DNA of 64,000 bases from Mesorhizobium qingshengii (GCF_900103325.1 NZ_FMXM01000026.1:28690-92689), one strand, 5' to 3'; positions 16,835 through 26,599 are shown, counted from the stretch's first letter. The notes: generated from the letters alone by a model not told the origin. Made by a program: numbers and translations.

Positions 16835-17575
16835 TCAGATCACGCCGCCATTGGCGCGGATGATCTGTCCATTGACCCAGAAGCTGTCCGGCCCGGCCAG
16901 GAACGAAACCACCCCGGCGATATCGTCGGGCTGGCCGAGCCGGCCGAGCGGGATCATTTTGCCGATGGCCGCGACCTGCGCCTCGCTCTTGCCGTCCAGG
17001 AACAGCGCCGTCTCGATCGGCCCCGGCGCCACCGCGTTGACGGTGACACGGCGCGCGCCAAGCTCCTTGGCCAGGATATGGGTCATCGCCTCGACGCCCG
17101 CCTTGGTGGCGGCGTAGACGCCGTAGCCCGGCTGGTAGAGGCCGACGACGCTGCTCGAGAAATTGATGATACGGCCGCCGTCGCGAAGGCGCTTTGCGCC
17201 TTCCCGCATGCCACGGAACACGCCGCCAAGATTGATCGCGATCTGCGTGTCGAACGAAGCGTCGTCGGTCTGCGCGATCGGCGAAAGCTTCATGATGCCG
17301 GCATTGTTGACGAGGATGTCGATGCCGCCGAAGGCCTTTTCGCCGGCGTCGAAAAGAGCGGCGATGCCGGCCGGATCGGCGATATCGGCCTGAACGGCGA
17401 TCGCCTTGCCGCCGCCGGTTTCGATCGCACGCACAAGCTCTTCGGCCTCGGCGCGTCCCCGCGCATAGTTGACGACGAGGGCGACGCCGTCGCGGGCGAG
17501 CCGCTGCGCGATGGCCGCGCCGATGCCCTTGGAGGCGCCGGTCACGATCGCGGTTCTGGTTTGGTCAGATGTCAT
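16835..17575 (-). CDS. SDR family oxidoreductase (3-ketoacyl-ACP reductase-like)
   Basis: 246 aa, a classical SDR. It has TGASKGIG, NNAG (LVNNAGIMK), catalytic Ser in INFSSSVVG and YAATK. The ending FLAGPDSFWVNGQIIRANGG is typical of FabG-like or glucose-dehydrogenase-like reductases. It is the first gene of the SDR/SDR/tautomerase operon, facing a LysR regulator across a 103-bp promoter region. Ribosome site GGAGAG. Substrate unknown; cofactor probably NADP(H) or NAD(H). Confidence 0.9.
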   Translation of the reverse strand: MTSDQTRTAIVTGASKGIGAAIAQRLARDGVALVVNYARGRAEAEELVRAIETGGGKAIAVQADIADPAGIAALFDAGEKAFGGIDILVNNAGIMKLSPIAQTDDASFDTQIAINLGGVFRGMREGAKRLRDGGRIINFSSSVVGLYQPGYGVYAATKAGVEAMTHILAKELGARRVTVNAVAPGPIETALFLDGKSEAQVAAIGKMIPLGRLGQPDDIAGVVSFLAGPDSFWVNGQIIRANGGVI

Positions 17576-17678
17576 GGAAGTCTCTCCGTGTTGTTGGTGA
17601 CACGGATATAGACCAAGCCGTTTCCCGGATAATCAGCCGCCTATTGACATCACTATCCGTAAACTGCGAACAAATGGC
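17576..17678. promoter_or_regulatory. divergent promoter region, SDR operon / LysR gene
   Basis: A 103-bp gap between divergent genes, typical for LysR autoregulation. It contains ATCCG/CGGAT half sites, for example CCCGGATAAT and ACTATCCGTAA, about 25 bp apart. A TTGACA hexamer lies at about 17644. The operator role is inferred. Confidence 0.45.
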
Positions 17679-18572
17679 ATGGATCGACTGGATGCGATGC
17701 GGCTCTTTGTTCGCGTTCTGGAGAGGCGCAGCTTCACCGCTGCCGCCGCCGATCTCGGCCTGCCGCGTTCGACCGCGACGGAAGCGATCAGGCGGCTCGA
17801 AGAGCATCTCGGCGCGCGGCTGCTGGAACGGACGACGCGGCAGGTGAATCCCACGCAGGACGGCGAGGCCTACTATCGCAGCTGCCTGTCGATCCTGGCC
17901 GAGATCGAGGATGCCGAGGCCGCCTTCCGCAATGCCGAGCCGTTCGGCCTGCTGCGCATCGATGCCAGCACGCTGCTCACCCGCACTTTCCTGTTGCCGC
18001 GCCTGCCCGAATTCCTCGCCCGCTATGTCAGGATCGACCTGCAGATCGGCCAGAGCGACAGGCTGGTCGATCTCGTGCGCGAGGGGGTGGATTGCGTGAT
18101 ACGCGTCGGCGAGCCGCCCGACAGCGGCATGATCATGCGGCGGCTGGCGATGATCCGCGAGATCACCTGCGCCAGCCCCGCCTATCTCGAACGGCACGGC
18201 ACACCCACCTCCCCCAACGCGCTCGACGGGCACCAGGCGGTGGGTTTCGTCTCGTCGCGCACCGGCGAGACCCTTCCGTTCGAATTCACCGTCGGTGGCA
18301 AGACCCTTGAAGTCCGGCTGCCGGGCCGCGTCGCTGCGAACAATTCCGACACCGCCGCCGATCTGGCGCGGCTTGGGCTGGGCTTGATCCAGGCACCGCG
18401 CTATCGTTTCGAGAAGGAGCTTGCCGACGGGACGCTGGTCGAGGTGCTGGCCGACTACCCGCCCTCGCCGACGCCGCTGTCGGCGCTTTACCCGCAGAAC
18501 AGGCAGCTCTCGCCGCGCCTTCGCGTCTTCCTCGACTGGGCGTCGCGCATCTTCGCGGAGGCGAACCTGTAG
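17679..18572 (+). CDS. LysR family transcriptional regulator
   Basis: 297 aa. The N-terminal winged helix-turn-helix is MRLFVRVLERRSFTAAAADL, with PRSTATEAIRRLEEHLGARL as recognition region. A LysR substrate-binding domain of the CrgA-like group follows (VREGVDCVIRVGEPPD). It is divergently transcribed from the SDR/SDR/tautomerase operon and most likely controls it. The inducer is unknown. Confidence 0.92.
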   Translation: MDRLDAMRLFVRVLERRSFTAAAADLGLPRSTATEAIRRLEEHLGARLLERTTRQVNPTQDGEAYYRSCLSILAEIEDAEAAFRNAEPFGLLRIDASTLLTRTFLLPRLPEFLARYVRIDLQIGQSDRLVDLVREGVDCVIRVGEPPDSGMIMRRLAMIREITCASPAYLERHGTPTSPNALDGHQAVGFVSSRTGETLPFEFTVGGKTLEVRLPGRVAANNSDTAADLARLGLGLIQAPRYRFEKELADGTLVEVLADYPPSPTPLSALYPQNRQLSPRLRVFLDWASRIFAEANL

Positions 18573-18698
18573 TCGGTCCATCAAGCCCCGGTTCAGCCTG
18601 CGATCCGAAATCCGGCAGCCATGAGCCGATGCCGCAACTTACATCCAGCTTGGAAGTTTTAATTTAAGCGTTTTCTACTAAGCTGCGACCGGGGGCTG

Positions 18699-21359
18699 TT
18701 GTTCAGGAAAGGTATTCAGGTCGAATTGGCCATAACGGGATTCAATCTCGGCCGTGTCAAACAGGCCGTTTTCTCTTCCGCCAACTTGCCGGCGGCCATT
18801 GCTTTTGTTGTGCTTTTGGCTTGCGCCATCATTGCCGACCAGCAGAACAGCAGGGTCTCCGATCAACTGGCGCGCGCCGATGTGCTGGCCAAGGTCAACA
18901 TCATCCGCGCCAAGCTCGAAGGCAACATAGGCGGCAATCTCCAGCTTGTTCAGGGCCTCGTCTCGACCATCGTTACAGAGCCCTACATGGGCCAGCAGAG
19001 ATTTGCCTCGCTCGCGGCCAATCTGTTCCAGCAGAAATCGCAACTGCGCAACATCGCCGGCGCGCCCGACCTCGTCATCTCGCTGATGTACCCGATCAAG
19101 GGCAACGAGAAGGCGATCGGGCTCGACTATCGCAAGAACGAGGCGCAACGCATGGCGGCACTTCGGGCGCGCGACCAGCGCGTGCTGGTGTTTGCCGGCC
19201 CGGTCGACCTTGCGCAGGGCGGGCGCGGCTTCATCGGCCGCATTCCAGTCTTCGTGCCGACGGCGGGCGGCGGCGACCGCTTCTGGGGCATCGTCTCGGC
19301 GGTGGTCGATGTCGACCGGCTCTACGCGGCGAGCGGACTGACCGACCCGGATCTCGACATCGATGTCGCGCTCACGGGCAAGGATGCGCTGGGTGGCGGC
19401 GGCGAACGCTTCTTCGGCGGCGGCAATGTCGTCGCCGGAAATCCCGTTTCCGCCGATGTGCAGCTGTCTTCGGGCTCCTGGCAGATTTCGGCCATCCCCA
19501 AAGGCGGCTGGCCAACCGCCCCGAAGAACGAGTTGGCCTTGCGGGCGCTCATGCTGCTCGCTGGCGCGCTGGTGGTGCTGCCGATCATGGTGGCCGGGCG
19601 GCTGTTCGGAGAAAGGCAGAAAAACTACGCCGAGCTGAGACGCCTGTCCGGGCGTCTGGAGCTGGCGCTGGAAGCCTCGGGCATCGGCGTTTGGGAACAC
19701 GACCTCGCCACCCACAAAATGGTGTGGGATGACCGCGTCAACGAAATCTACGGCAAGCCAGCCGACGGCAAGCCGCGCGGCTATGATGACTGGGCGCAGG
19801 CGATCCATCCTGAAGACATCGGGCGGGCGCTGCGGGATTTCGATCTGGCCACCACGAAGAAAGGCCCCTACTCCTCACAATACCGGCTCCTGCGCCCCGA
19901 CGGCACCGTCCGCCATGTGCGCACGCGCGCCAGCTTCTTCCAGGATATCGACGGCACGCCAAAGCTGATCGGCGCCGAATGGGACGTGACCAGCGACGTG
20001 CTGCTCAACGAGACCCTCATGCGCGAGCGCCAATTGACGGAATCGAAGAACGCCGAGCTCAATCTCGCCAAGGCGCATATCGAGTACGCGGCGCTGCACG
20101 ATTCGCTGACCGGCCTGCCCAACCGCCGCTATCTCGACGAGCTGCTGGCCGAAACCAGCGAACCGGACCGCCGCACGGCGCTGCTGCATCTGGATCTGGA
20201 CCGCTTCAAGCAGATCAACGACACGCTCGGTCACGCCGCGGGCGATGCCATGCTGGTGCATGCCTCCAAGGTCATCAAGGCCAATGCGGGCCGTAACGAT
20301 TTCGTTGCGCGCATCGGCGGCGACGAGTTCGTCGTGGTGAGCCACGGGCTTGACGACGAACAGCTCGCGGCGCTCGCCGACCGCATCATCGAGGAGATGC
20401 GCCAGCCTGTCGACTATCGGGGCCATCCGTGCCGGTTCGGAGTGAGTATCGGCATTGCCGCCAACAGCGGCGTCGACGCCAGGCAGCTGCTCGTCAACAC
20501 CGATCTGGCGCTTTACCGGGCGAAAGGCCGCGGCCGCAACCGCTACGAGTTCTTCAACGAAGAGCTGCAGAGCGAGATCATGCGGACCAAGCAGACCGCC
20601 GATGAGATCCTGGGCGGGCTGGAGCGCAACGAATTCATCGCTTACTACCAGCCGCAATTCGATGCCAGGACGCTCGAGATCGTCGGCGTCGAGGCGTTGT
20701 CGCGTTGGAAGCATCCGCGCCGCGGCATCCTGCCCCCCGACACCTATCTCAAGGTGGCCGAAGAGCTCAACGTGGTGGCGCTGATCGACCGCACGGTGCT
20801 CGAACAGGCGCTGGAGAATTTCGGGCGCTGGTCGCGCAGCCACCTCAACATCCCGCGCGTGTCGGTCAACGTCTCGGCCAGGCGCCTGGAGGACAAGGAC
20901 TTGATCAGTGGCCTGCGCAAGCTCGGGATCAAGGCAGGAACCGTGTCGTTCGAGCTGGTGGAGTCCATCTTCCTCGACGAGAACGACGATCTGGTCACCT
21001 GGAACATCGAGCACATCAAGGAGCTCGGCATCGACATCGAGATCGATGATTTCGGCACCGGCCACGCCTCGATCGTCTCCCTGCTCAAGCTGCAGCCGCG
21101 CCGCCTCAAGATCGACCGGCAACTGGTCACGCCCATCACCGGCTCGAGCGCGCAGCGGCACCTGGTGTCGTCGATCATCGAGATCGGCAAGTCACTCGGC
21201 ATCGAAGTGGTTGCCGAGGGCGTCGAGACGATGGAGCACGCGCGCATCCTGAAAGAGCTTGGCTGCGATATCCTGCAGGGTTACTTCTTGGGCCGCCCGA
21301 TGGAGGCCAAGGCCTTCAAGGCCTTCGCCCAGTCGCGCAAATGGCTGGTCGCGGGGTAA
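18699..21359 (+). CDS. CHASE-PAS-GGDEF-EAL cyclic-di-GMP protein
   Basis: About 886 aa. A transmembrane helix (~res 25-45) leads into a periplasmic CHASE sensor (PDLVISLMYPIKGNEKAIG) and a second helix (~282-304). A PAS fold with PAC-like ending, a GGDEF cyclase domain with intact IGGDEFVVV (~540) and an EAL phosphodiesterase domain follow. The EAL domain has VEALSRWKHP (~663), IDDFGTGHAS, KIDRQLV, VVAEGVET and QGYFLGRP. Both active sites look intact, so it could make or degrade c-di-GMP at the inner membrane in response to a small ligand. The start is uncertain: TTG 18699 or TTG 18726 are possible and no ATG is well placed. Confidence 0.9.
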   Translation: MFRKGIQVELAITGFNLGRVKQAVFSSANLPAAIAFVVLLACAIIADQQNSRVSDQLARADVLAKVNIIRAKLEGNIGGNLQLVQGLVSTIVTEPYMGQQRFASLAANLFQQKSQLRNIAGAPDLVISLMYPIKGNEKAIGLDYRKNEAQRMAALRARDQRVLVFAGPVDLAQGGRGFIGRIPVFVPTAGGGDRFWGIVSAVVDVDRLYAASGLTDPDLDIDVALTGKDALGGGGERFFGGGNVVAGNPVSADVQLSSGSWQISAIPKGGWPTAPKNELALRALMLLAGALVVLPIMVAGRLFGERQKNYAELRRLSGRLELALEASGIGVWEHDLATHKMVWDDRVNEIYGKPADGKPRGYDDWAQAIHPEDIGRALRDFDLATTKKGPYSSQYRLLRPDGTVRHVRTRASFFQDIDGTPKLIGAEWDVTSDVLLNETLMRERQLTESKNAELNLAKAHIEYAALHDSLTGLPNRRYLDELLAETSEPDRRTALLHLDLDRFKQINDTLGHAAGDAMLVHASKVIKANAGRNDFVARIGGDEFVVVSHGLDDEQLAALADRIIEEMRQPVDYRGHPCRFGVSIGIAANSGVDARQLLVNTDLALYRAKGRGRNRYEFFNEELQSEIMRTKQTADEILGGLERNEFIAYYQPQFDARTLEIVGVEALSRWKHPRRGILPPDTYLKVAEELNVVALIDRTVLEQALENFGRWSRSHLNIPRVSVNVSARRLEDKDLISGLRKLGIKAGTVSFELVESIFLDENDDLVTWNIEHIKELGIDIEIDDFGTGHASIVSLLKLQPRRLKIDRQLVTPITGSSAQRHLVSSIIEIGKSLGIEVVAEGVETMEHARILKELGCDILQGYFLGRPMEAKAFKAFAQSRKWLVAG

Positions 21360-21470
21360 GAGGTACCTGCAACCCCGGGACCCCCGCCGTATCGTCACGA
21401 AAGCCCGCGCCTTCGCGCCATTTGCGGTTATGGTGGATGCTCGACAGTCGCCGCGATTGAGGTTCCCAAC

Positions 21471-22370
21471 ATGGACAGACTGGCATGCGACCGGATGCTG
21501 GTTGCGGTCATCGAGCGCCGGAGCCTGTCCGCCGCGGCGCAAAAACTCGGTGTGAGTTCGGGCCAAGCGTCCAAGCTGGTTTCCCGGCTCGAGGAAGAAC
21601 TGGGCGTGCAGCTGCTTCATCGCACGACCCGCTCCGTCTCTCCCACGGAGGCCGGGCGCGCCTATTTCGAGCGGATCAAGAGCCTGCTCGAGGAGATGGA
21701 CGAGCTGGATTCCACCATCCGCAGCGCGTCGGGGGCACCGCGTGGGCGACTGGTCATGTCCGTGCCGATTACCTTCGGCACCCAGGTCCTTGCACCGCTT
21801 TTGGCCGAGTTCGCGCGCGCGCATCCGCTGATCGAGCTCGACGTGTCGTTCTCCGACCGCGTGGTCAATCTGGTGGAAGAAGGTTTCGACCTCGCCCTGC
21901 GTATCGGCACCTTGCGCGACAGCACCCTTATTGCGCGAAAGCTCTGTCCGATCCGGCTGGTGACGACGGCGGCGCCATCCTATCTGCACGCATTCGGCGC
22001 TCCGGATCGTCCCCGGGACGTGACCGGCCACGCCTGCATCCTCGACACCAACTTCGCCGACGGGGCCAGCTGGCGTTTTGCCCGCGGCTTGACGGTGCCG
22101 ATCCGTGGCCGGCTGCGCTTCTCCAACGCCGAGGCCTGCGCGGCCGCGGCGGCGATCGGCCTGGTTCTGGTGCAGGGTCCCAGCTTCGTCGCCGGCGAGC
22201 GTATCCGGACCGGCCAGCTCGTTCCGGTGCTGGCCGACCACGAGGCCGACCCGATGGCTCTTTGGGCCGTCTACACCACCGGCCGGCACCTGGCGGCCAA
22301 GGTGCGGGTGATGGTGGATTTCCTCGTCTCGCATTTCCAGGACAGCCCGCCTTGGGACCAGGGCTGGTAG
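21471..22370 (+). CDS. LysR family transcriptional regulator
   Basis: 299 aa. Winged HTH (LSAAAQKLGVSSGQASKLVS) and LysR substrate domain with the CrgA-like FDLALRIGTLRDSTLIARKL. It starts at an ATG after GAGG. The next gene (F420-reductase-like, +) follows after 109 bp on the same strand and is a possible target. Effector unknown. Confidence 0.9.
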   Translation: MDRLACDRMLVAVIERRSLSAAAQKLGVSSGQASKLVSRLEEELGVQLLHRTTRSVSPTEAGRAYFERIKSLLEEMDELDSTIRSASGAPRGRLVMSVPITFGTQVLAPLLAEFARAHPLIELDVSFSDRVVNLVEEGFDLALRIGTLRDSTLIARKLCPIRLVTTAAPSYLHAFGAPDRPRDVTGHACILDTNFADGASWRFARGLTVPIRGRLRFSNAEACAAAAAIGLVLVQGPSFVAGERIRTGQLVPVLADHEADPMALWAVYTTGRHLAAKVRVMVDFLVSHFQDSPPWDQGW

Positions 22371-22479
22371 ACTTTCCGATTTGGAAGAAATCTTCTGCGA
22401 TTTCACCAGATAGTGGTCGATTCGGAACAGGTCCATATTCCCGTCATCGCCGCAGGGCAAGCTGACAGGAGCACAGGAC

Positions 22480-23103
22480 ATGACACTCGCAATCATCGGT
22501 ACCGGCAATATGGCCAAAGGCCTCGCCACAGTATTTTCGGGCAACGCCATCGTCTTCGGTTCGCGCCACCCGTCGGAGGCAGCCTCGGTCGCCAGCGGCT
22601 TCGGCGTCAGCGTCTCCGCGGCCTCGATCCCCGACGCCGTCGCCAAGGCCGACATTGTCTTTCTCGCCGTGCCCTATGATGCCGCGGCCGCGGTGGTGAA
22701 AGCCGCTGGAGGCCTGGCGGGCAAGATCGTCGTCGACCTGACCAATCCCATGAAGGCCGACTTTTCCGGCCTGGCCATCGGCTTTTCGACCAGCGCCGCT
22801 GAAGAAATCGCGCGGCTTGCCCCGCAGGCCAAGGTAGTGAAGGGCTTCAACACCTTGTTTGCGTCGGTGCTGCAGAATGGCGGCAAGGTCGCCGGCACCC
22901 CTGCAGCGGTGCTGCTCGCCGGCGACGACGCGGGCGCCGTCGCCCAGGTCGAGGCGCTGGTGAAAGCAGCCGGCCTCAAGGCCATCGTCGCCGGCCCCTT
23001 GGCCGCGTCGCGCAACATCGAGGCCGTGGCCGCCCTCAACATCGGCCTCGGCTATGGCCAGGGAAAGGGCACCGATATCGCTCCGACCTGGGTCGGCATC
23101 TGA
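22480..23103 (+). CDS. NADPH-dependent F420 reductase-like NAD(P)-binding protein
   Basis: 207 aa. The N-terminal Rossmann fold IIGTGNMAKGLA belongs to the F420-dependent NADP oxidoreductase/ProC-like superfamily. VFLAVPYDA and VVDLTNPM follow, and KVVKGFNTLFAS is typical of the small F420 reductase-like group found in many bacteria without F420. It probably uses NADP(H) with an unidentified substrate. A strong ribosome site (AGGAGCACAGGAC) precedes the ATG. Confidence 0.88.
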   Translation: MTLAIIGTGNMAKGLATVFSGNAIVFGSRHPSEAASVASGFGVSVSAASIPDAVAKADIVFLAVPYDAAAAVVKAAGGLAGKIVVDLTNPMKADFSGLAIGFSTSAAEEIARLAPQAKVVKGFNTLFASVLQNGGKVAGTPAAVLLAGDDAGAVAQVEALVKAAGLKAIVAGPLAASRNIEAVAALNIGLGYGQGKGTDIAPTWVGI

Positions 23104-23167
23104 CTTGAGCATTCATCGCTCTCCGGCCTCGGTGGCCGGAGCGCGCCATCGAAGAACAAAATAGCAA

Positions 23168-23211
23168 GCCGCGACGCGCCACTTGATATCGGTCAAGTGG
23201 TGCGTCGCGGC
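23168..23211. promoter_or_regulatory. long hairpin containing an FNR/FixK-type box
   Basis: A 19-bp inverted repeat with one mismatch and a 6-base loop (TATCGG). The loop-proximal bases of the arms form TTGATATCGGTCAA at 23183-23196, a perfect TTGA-N6-TCAA FNR/FixK site. It lies 41 bp upstream of the hydroquinone-reductase gene. It could be an operator, or an attenuator-like hairpin. Confidence 0.6.
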
Positions 23212-23252
23212 ACCTGTGGACAATCCCCGGCGATTGGTGAAGGACGAAGACG

Positions 23253-24230
23253 ATGCTCATTGAAGGAAAATGGACGGCCAACTGGCAGCCGGTGCAGGCA
23301 AGCGATGCCAAGGGCGGCTTCGTCAGGCAGGTTTCCGGCTTTCGCAACTGGGTAACGCCTGACGGCAGCGCCGGACCGACGGGTGACGCGGGTTTCGCCG
23401 CCGAAGCGGGCCGCTATCACCTCTATGTCGCGCTCATCTGCCCCTGGGCATCCCGCACGCTGATCGCGCGCAAGCTCAAGGGGCTCGAGGGCGTCATTTC
23501 CATCAGCATCGTCAACCCGCGCCTGGACAATGAAGGCTGGGCGTTCGGTGGCTATCCCGGCACTGGCCCCGACGACATCAACGGGGCCCGCCATCTGCAT
23601 GAAATCTACACCAGGGCCGACCCGCTCTATACCGGGCGTGCCACCGTGCCCGTCCTTTGGGACAAGCAGCTTGGCACCATCGTCAACAACGAGAGCGCCG
23701 ATATCGTGCGCATGCTCAACTCGGGCTTCGGCGACCTCGCAAGCGGACCGGATCTGTATCCCGCGCCGTTGCGGGCCGAGATCGACGCGCTCAACGCGGA
23801 AATCTATCCACGGCTTAACAACGGCGTCTATCGCGCCGGCTTCGCCATCACGCAAATCGCCTATGAGGAAGCCTTCGATGACGTGTTCTCGATGCTCGGG
23901 AGTCTCGAGGCCCGGCTCGACAAGGGTGGGCCTTTCCTTCTGGGCGATGCCCTGACCGAGGCCGACATCAGGCTGTTCGTCACCCTGGTGCGTTTTGACG
24001 CCGCCTATCACGGCCTGTTCAAATGCAATCTGCGGCGCCTCGCCGACTATCCGGCGCTGAGTGCCTATATGGCCGCGATGCTGGCCGTGCCGGGGGTCGC
24101 TGAAACCGTCAGCATCGAGCACATCAAGGCCGGCTACTATTCGGTCAAGGCCCTCAACCCCAACGGCATCGTGCCGAAGGGACCCGACCTGCCGGGCCTC
24201 GCGCCGGTCTCCGTGAAAAGCCAGCACTGA
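23253..24230 (+). CDS. glutathionyl-hydroquinone reductase (Xi-class GST)
   Basis: 325 aa. The Xi-class motif LICPWASRTLIARKLKGLE carries the catalytic CPW cysteine (~res 63). The family blocks SIVNPRLDNEGWAF, ARHLHEIYTRADPLYTGR, TVPVLWDK and NNESADIVRMLN follow. These enzymes reduce glutathionyl-hydroquinones, linked to quinone or chlorophenol metabolism. AAGGA precedes the ATG. It overlaps the next gene by one base (TGATG), so the two are translationally coupled. An FNR/FixK-like box sits in the leader. Confidence 0.92.
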   Translation: MLIEGKWTANWQPVQASDAKGGFVRQVSGFRNWVTPDGSAGPTGDAGFAAEAGRYHLYVALICPWASRTLIARKLKGLEGVISISIVNPRLDNEGWAFGGYPGTGPDDINGARHLHEIYTRADPLYTGRATVPVLWDKQLGTIVNNESADIVRMLNSGFGDLASGPDLYPAPLRAEIDALNAEIYPRLNNGVYRAGFAITQIAYEEAFDDVFSMLGSLEARLDKGGPFLLGDALTEADIRLFVTLVRFDAAYHGLFKCNLRRLADYPALSAYMAAMLAVPGVAETVSIEHIKAGYYSVKALNPNGIVPKGPDLPGLAPVSVKSQH

Positions 24231-24826
24231 TGGATCGCGGCCTGGTCATTCTCTTGCACGGCGTCGGCAGCAACGGCGCCAACATGGCAGCGCTCGGTCG
24301 GGCGCTGGCACCCGCACTGCCCGGCCTCGCCTTCGAAAGCCCTGATGCGCCCCATGGCAGCGGCGCGCATCGCGAGTGGTTCAGCGTCATCGGCGTTACC
24401 GAGGCCAACCGCCCCGGCCGCGTCGTTGCGGCGCGGCCCGGTTTTGACGCGGTTATCGCCACCCTGATCGAGCAACACGGTTACTCGAATGCGCTTGATC
24501 GCGTGGCGCTGCTCGGCTTTTCCCAAGGCTCGATCATGGCGCTCGACGCGCTGGCCAGCGGGCGCTGGCCCGTAGGGGCGGTGGTCGCTTTCTCGGGACG
24601 CCTGGCATCCCCGCCACCCCTGGCGCCCGCGACCGGCACGCCATTGCTCCTGGTTCACGGCGACGCCGACCCGGTCATGCCTTCGGGCGAGAGCATCCGG
24701 GCGGCGGAGCAACTGAAGGCGGCCGGTGTCCGGGCCAGGATCTCGATCGAGCCCGGTCTCGGCCACCAGGTTTCAAACGGTGGCCTCGCCGAGGCAGCCA
24801 GCTTCATCGACGACGTGCTGCCCTGA
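24230..24826 (+). CDS. alpha/beta hydrolase (phospholipase/carboxylesterase type)
   Basis: 198 aa, the normal size of the YpfH/carboxylesterase-2 family. The oxyanion loop is HGVGSNGANM, the nucleophile elbow GFSQGS (~res 100), the acid in HGDADPVMP and the histidine in EPGLGHQVS. It is a cytoplasmic esterase with small acyl or thioester substrates likely. It is coupled to the upstream hydroquinone reductase, possibly removing an acyl or glutathionyl group in the same pathway (inference). Confidence 0.9.
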   Translation: MDRGLVILLHGVGSNGANMAALGRALAPALPGLAFESPDAPHGSGAHREWFSVIGVTEANRPGRVVAARPGFDAVIATLIEQHGYSNALDRVALLGFSQGSIMALDALASGRWPVGAVVAFSGRLASPPPLAPATGTPLLLVHGDADPVMPSGESIRAAEQLKAAGVRARISIEPGLGHQVSNGGLAEAASFIDDVLP

Positions 24827-25043
24827 CCGTCTCAGCCGTGTGCGGACGGCGCAGCAACAAGGCAAAACGCAACGCTATGGCGCAGCGCGCCCGACTTCGA
24901 GGAGGCCGCCCAGGCCGCGTCGCGATGGTTTGGCGAACCCGAATCGGTGCTGCGCGTGCTAAAGGAACCGTTTGAGCCTGATTTCGGTTGTCTGCTGTGC
25001 AACCTATCATTCCACGATGGCACCCGATGAGCGAACATGAAAT

Positions 25044-25757
25044 ATGGCAATCAGGAAGCGCGGTTCCTTTCGAAAGATCGTGAGTGGTATCGTCGCGGCA
25101 ATTGCCACCGCGCCTGATCGCACGTCCGAGCCCGGCGTGAACAGCAGCGCGTCTGTGGTCACCGAATGGCCGCTGCCGGCATCGGCAACGCTTGGCTCCT
25201 CCTCGCGCCTGAAGGGGATCGAACGCGAAATTCGAGCCCGCCTGCCCTGGGCGGTGAGGAAGTTCGCCAAGGCCGAGACGGGCCGTATCGTGTTGCGCAT
25301 GTTGCAAACCGATGCGGATGCGTTCCAGGCCGCCTCTGAAACCATCTCCAGGACGCTGGAGGGCATCGAAGCACTGGCCGTGCTTCCGCGCGAGGCAGAG
25401 GACATTCTCACCATCTCCGCCCGCGAGCGCCACAAATGGCTCAAGGACGGTCGCCTGAAGAGCATCGGCACGCGCACCGTGAAGATGCGCGGGCGATCCA
25501 AGGCGGTGACCTTCCATGTCTTCGATCCACGCCACATCGAGGACATTCTCGATCGTGACCTGGCGAGCGCCTGGCGGGAGGAGGATGCGCAGGAAGCGTC
25601 CGAAAACAGACGGCGCGGTGCCGGCAAGGCCGCTCTGACGCGTGCGGGGAAGCGAGAGCGCAAGGCGCGCAGTGTCAGGAATTCGGGAAAGGATGATGCT
25701 CCACGGCCAAAGCTGGAAGGCTGGGACACATTCGAGGCGGAAGGACTGCTGCGCTAG
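25044..25757 (+). CDS. hypothetical basic protein, possible DNA-binding
   Basis: 237 aa, Arg/Lys-rich and without signal or membrane segments. The centre (DILTISARERHKWLKDGRL, then TRTVKMRGRSKAVTFHVFDP) resembles a winged-helix/MerR-like fold with a beta-hairpin. The C-terminus is charged and low in complexity. I do not recognise the family. There is only a weak ribosome site. The neighbours are unrelated. Confidence 0.6.
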   Translation: MAIRKRGSFRKIVSGIVAAIATAPDRTSEPGVNSSASVVTEWPLPASATLGSSSRLKGIEREIRARLPWAVRKFAKAETGRIVLRMLQTDADAFQAASETISRTLEGIEALAVLPREAEDILTISARERHKWLKDGRLKSIGTRTVKMRGRSKAVTFHVFDPRHIEDILDRDLASAWREEDAQEASENRRRGAGKAALTRAGKRERKARSVRNSGKDDAPRPKLEGWDTFEAEGLLR

Positions 25758-25899
25758 GACCGAGGACGCGCGCCTTCGGTTCGGGTCGCGAAATCCAAAT
25801 GGTCGAAAAACGAGGTAGGGTGTCGGGAAGCACCTCGGCCGTGCGTCCTTTGGGTGCAACCAAGAACCGGACACCTGACCAACCACCCGGAGCCTACCA

Positions 25900-26541
25900 G
25901 TGATCCCCACCATCACCGCCTTTGAACGATCGCCCGATGGCGGCAAGGGACTGGCGCGCGATACGCGCGTTCGCTGGGCGCTCGAAGAAGTCGGGCAGCC
26001 TTATGAGGTTCGTCTCGTTTCCTTCGCCGGGATGAAGGCGCCTGAGCATCTGGCCATCCATCCCTTCGGTCAGATCCCCACCTATGAGGAAGGGTCTCTG
26101 TGCCTGTTCGAGACCGGCTCGATCGTCTTCCATCTTGCCGAGCAGCATGCGGGCCTGCTGCCCAGGGACCGCGATGCGCGGGCGCGTGCCATCACCTGGA
26201 TGTTTGCCGCGCTGAACACCGTCGAGCCGCCGATCCTCGAATTGACGACGGCAAGGATATTCGAAGCCGAAAGGTCCTGGAGCGAGGAGCGCCTGCCCTT
26301 GGTCAAGGACCGCGTTCGCGCGCGGCTGGACAAGCTCTCGGTCTACCTGGGCGCTGCCGACTGGCTTGATGTCGCGTTCAGCGCGGGCGATCTGTTGATG
26401 GTATCGGTGCTGCTGCGACTACGTATGTCAGGCCTTCTGGATGAATATCAGAACCTGACTGCCTACGTGGCGCGTGGGGAAGCCCGGCCCGCTTATGCCA
26501 GGGCTTTCGCCGCGCAATTTGCGGTCAATGCGCCATCATAA
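25900..26541 (+). CDS. glutathione S-transferase family protein
   Basis: 213 aa from a GTG start (GGAG upstream). The N-terminal thioredoxin fold has RVRWALEEVGQPYEVRLVSF, HPFGQIPTYEEG and LFETGSIVFHLAE, the GSH-binding ESxxI-like segment. An all-helical C-domain with FSAGDLLMVSVL follows. Cytosolic conjugation or reductase activity; substrate unknown. It is one of four GST-fold genes between 23 and 37 kb. Confidence 0.9.
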   Translation: MIPTITAFERSPDGGKGLARDTRVRWALEEVGQPYEVRLVSFAGMKAPEHLAIHPFGQIPTYEEGSLCLFETGSIVFHLAEQHAGLLPRDRDARARAITWMFAALNTVEPPILELTTARIFEAERSWSEERLPLVKDRVRARLDKLSVYLGAADWLDVAFSAGDLLMVSVLLRLRMSGLLDEYQNLTAYVARGEARPAYARAFAAQFAVNAPS

Positions 26542-26599
26542 AGCTGGCCGATAGCAGGTTTGAAGTCAGCATGCCGCCGAGTCTCTGGGCTCAGGGCGG

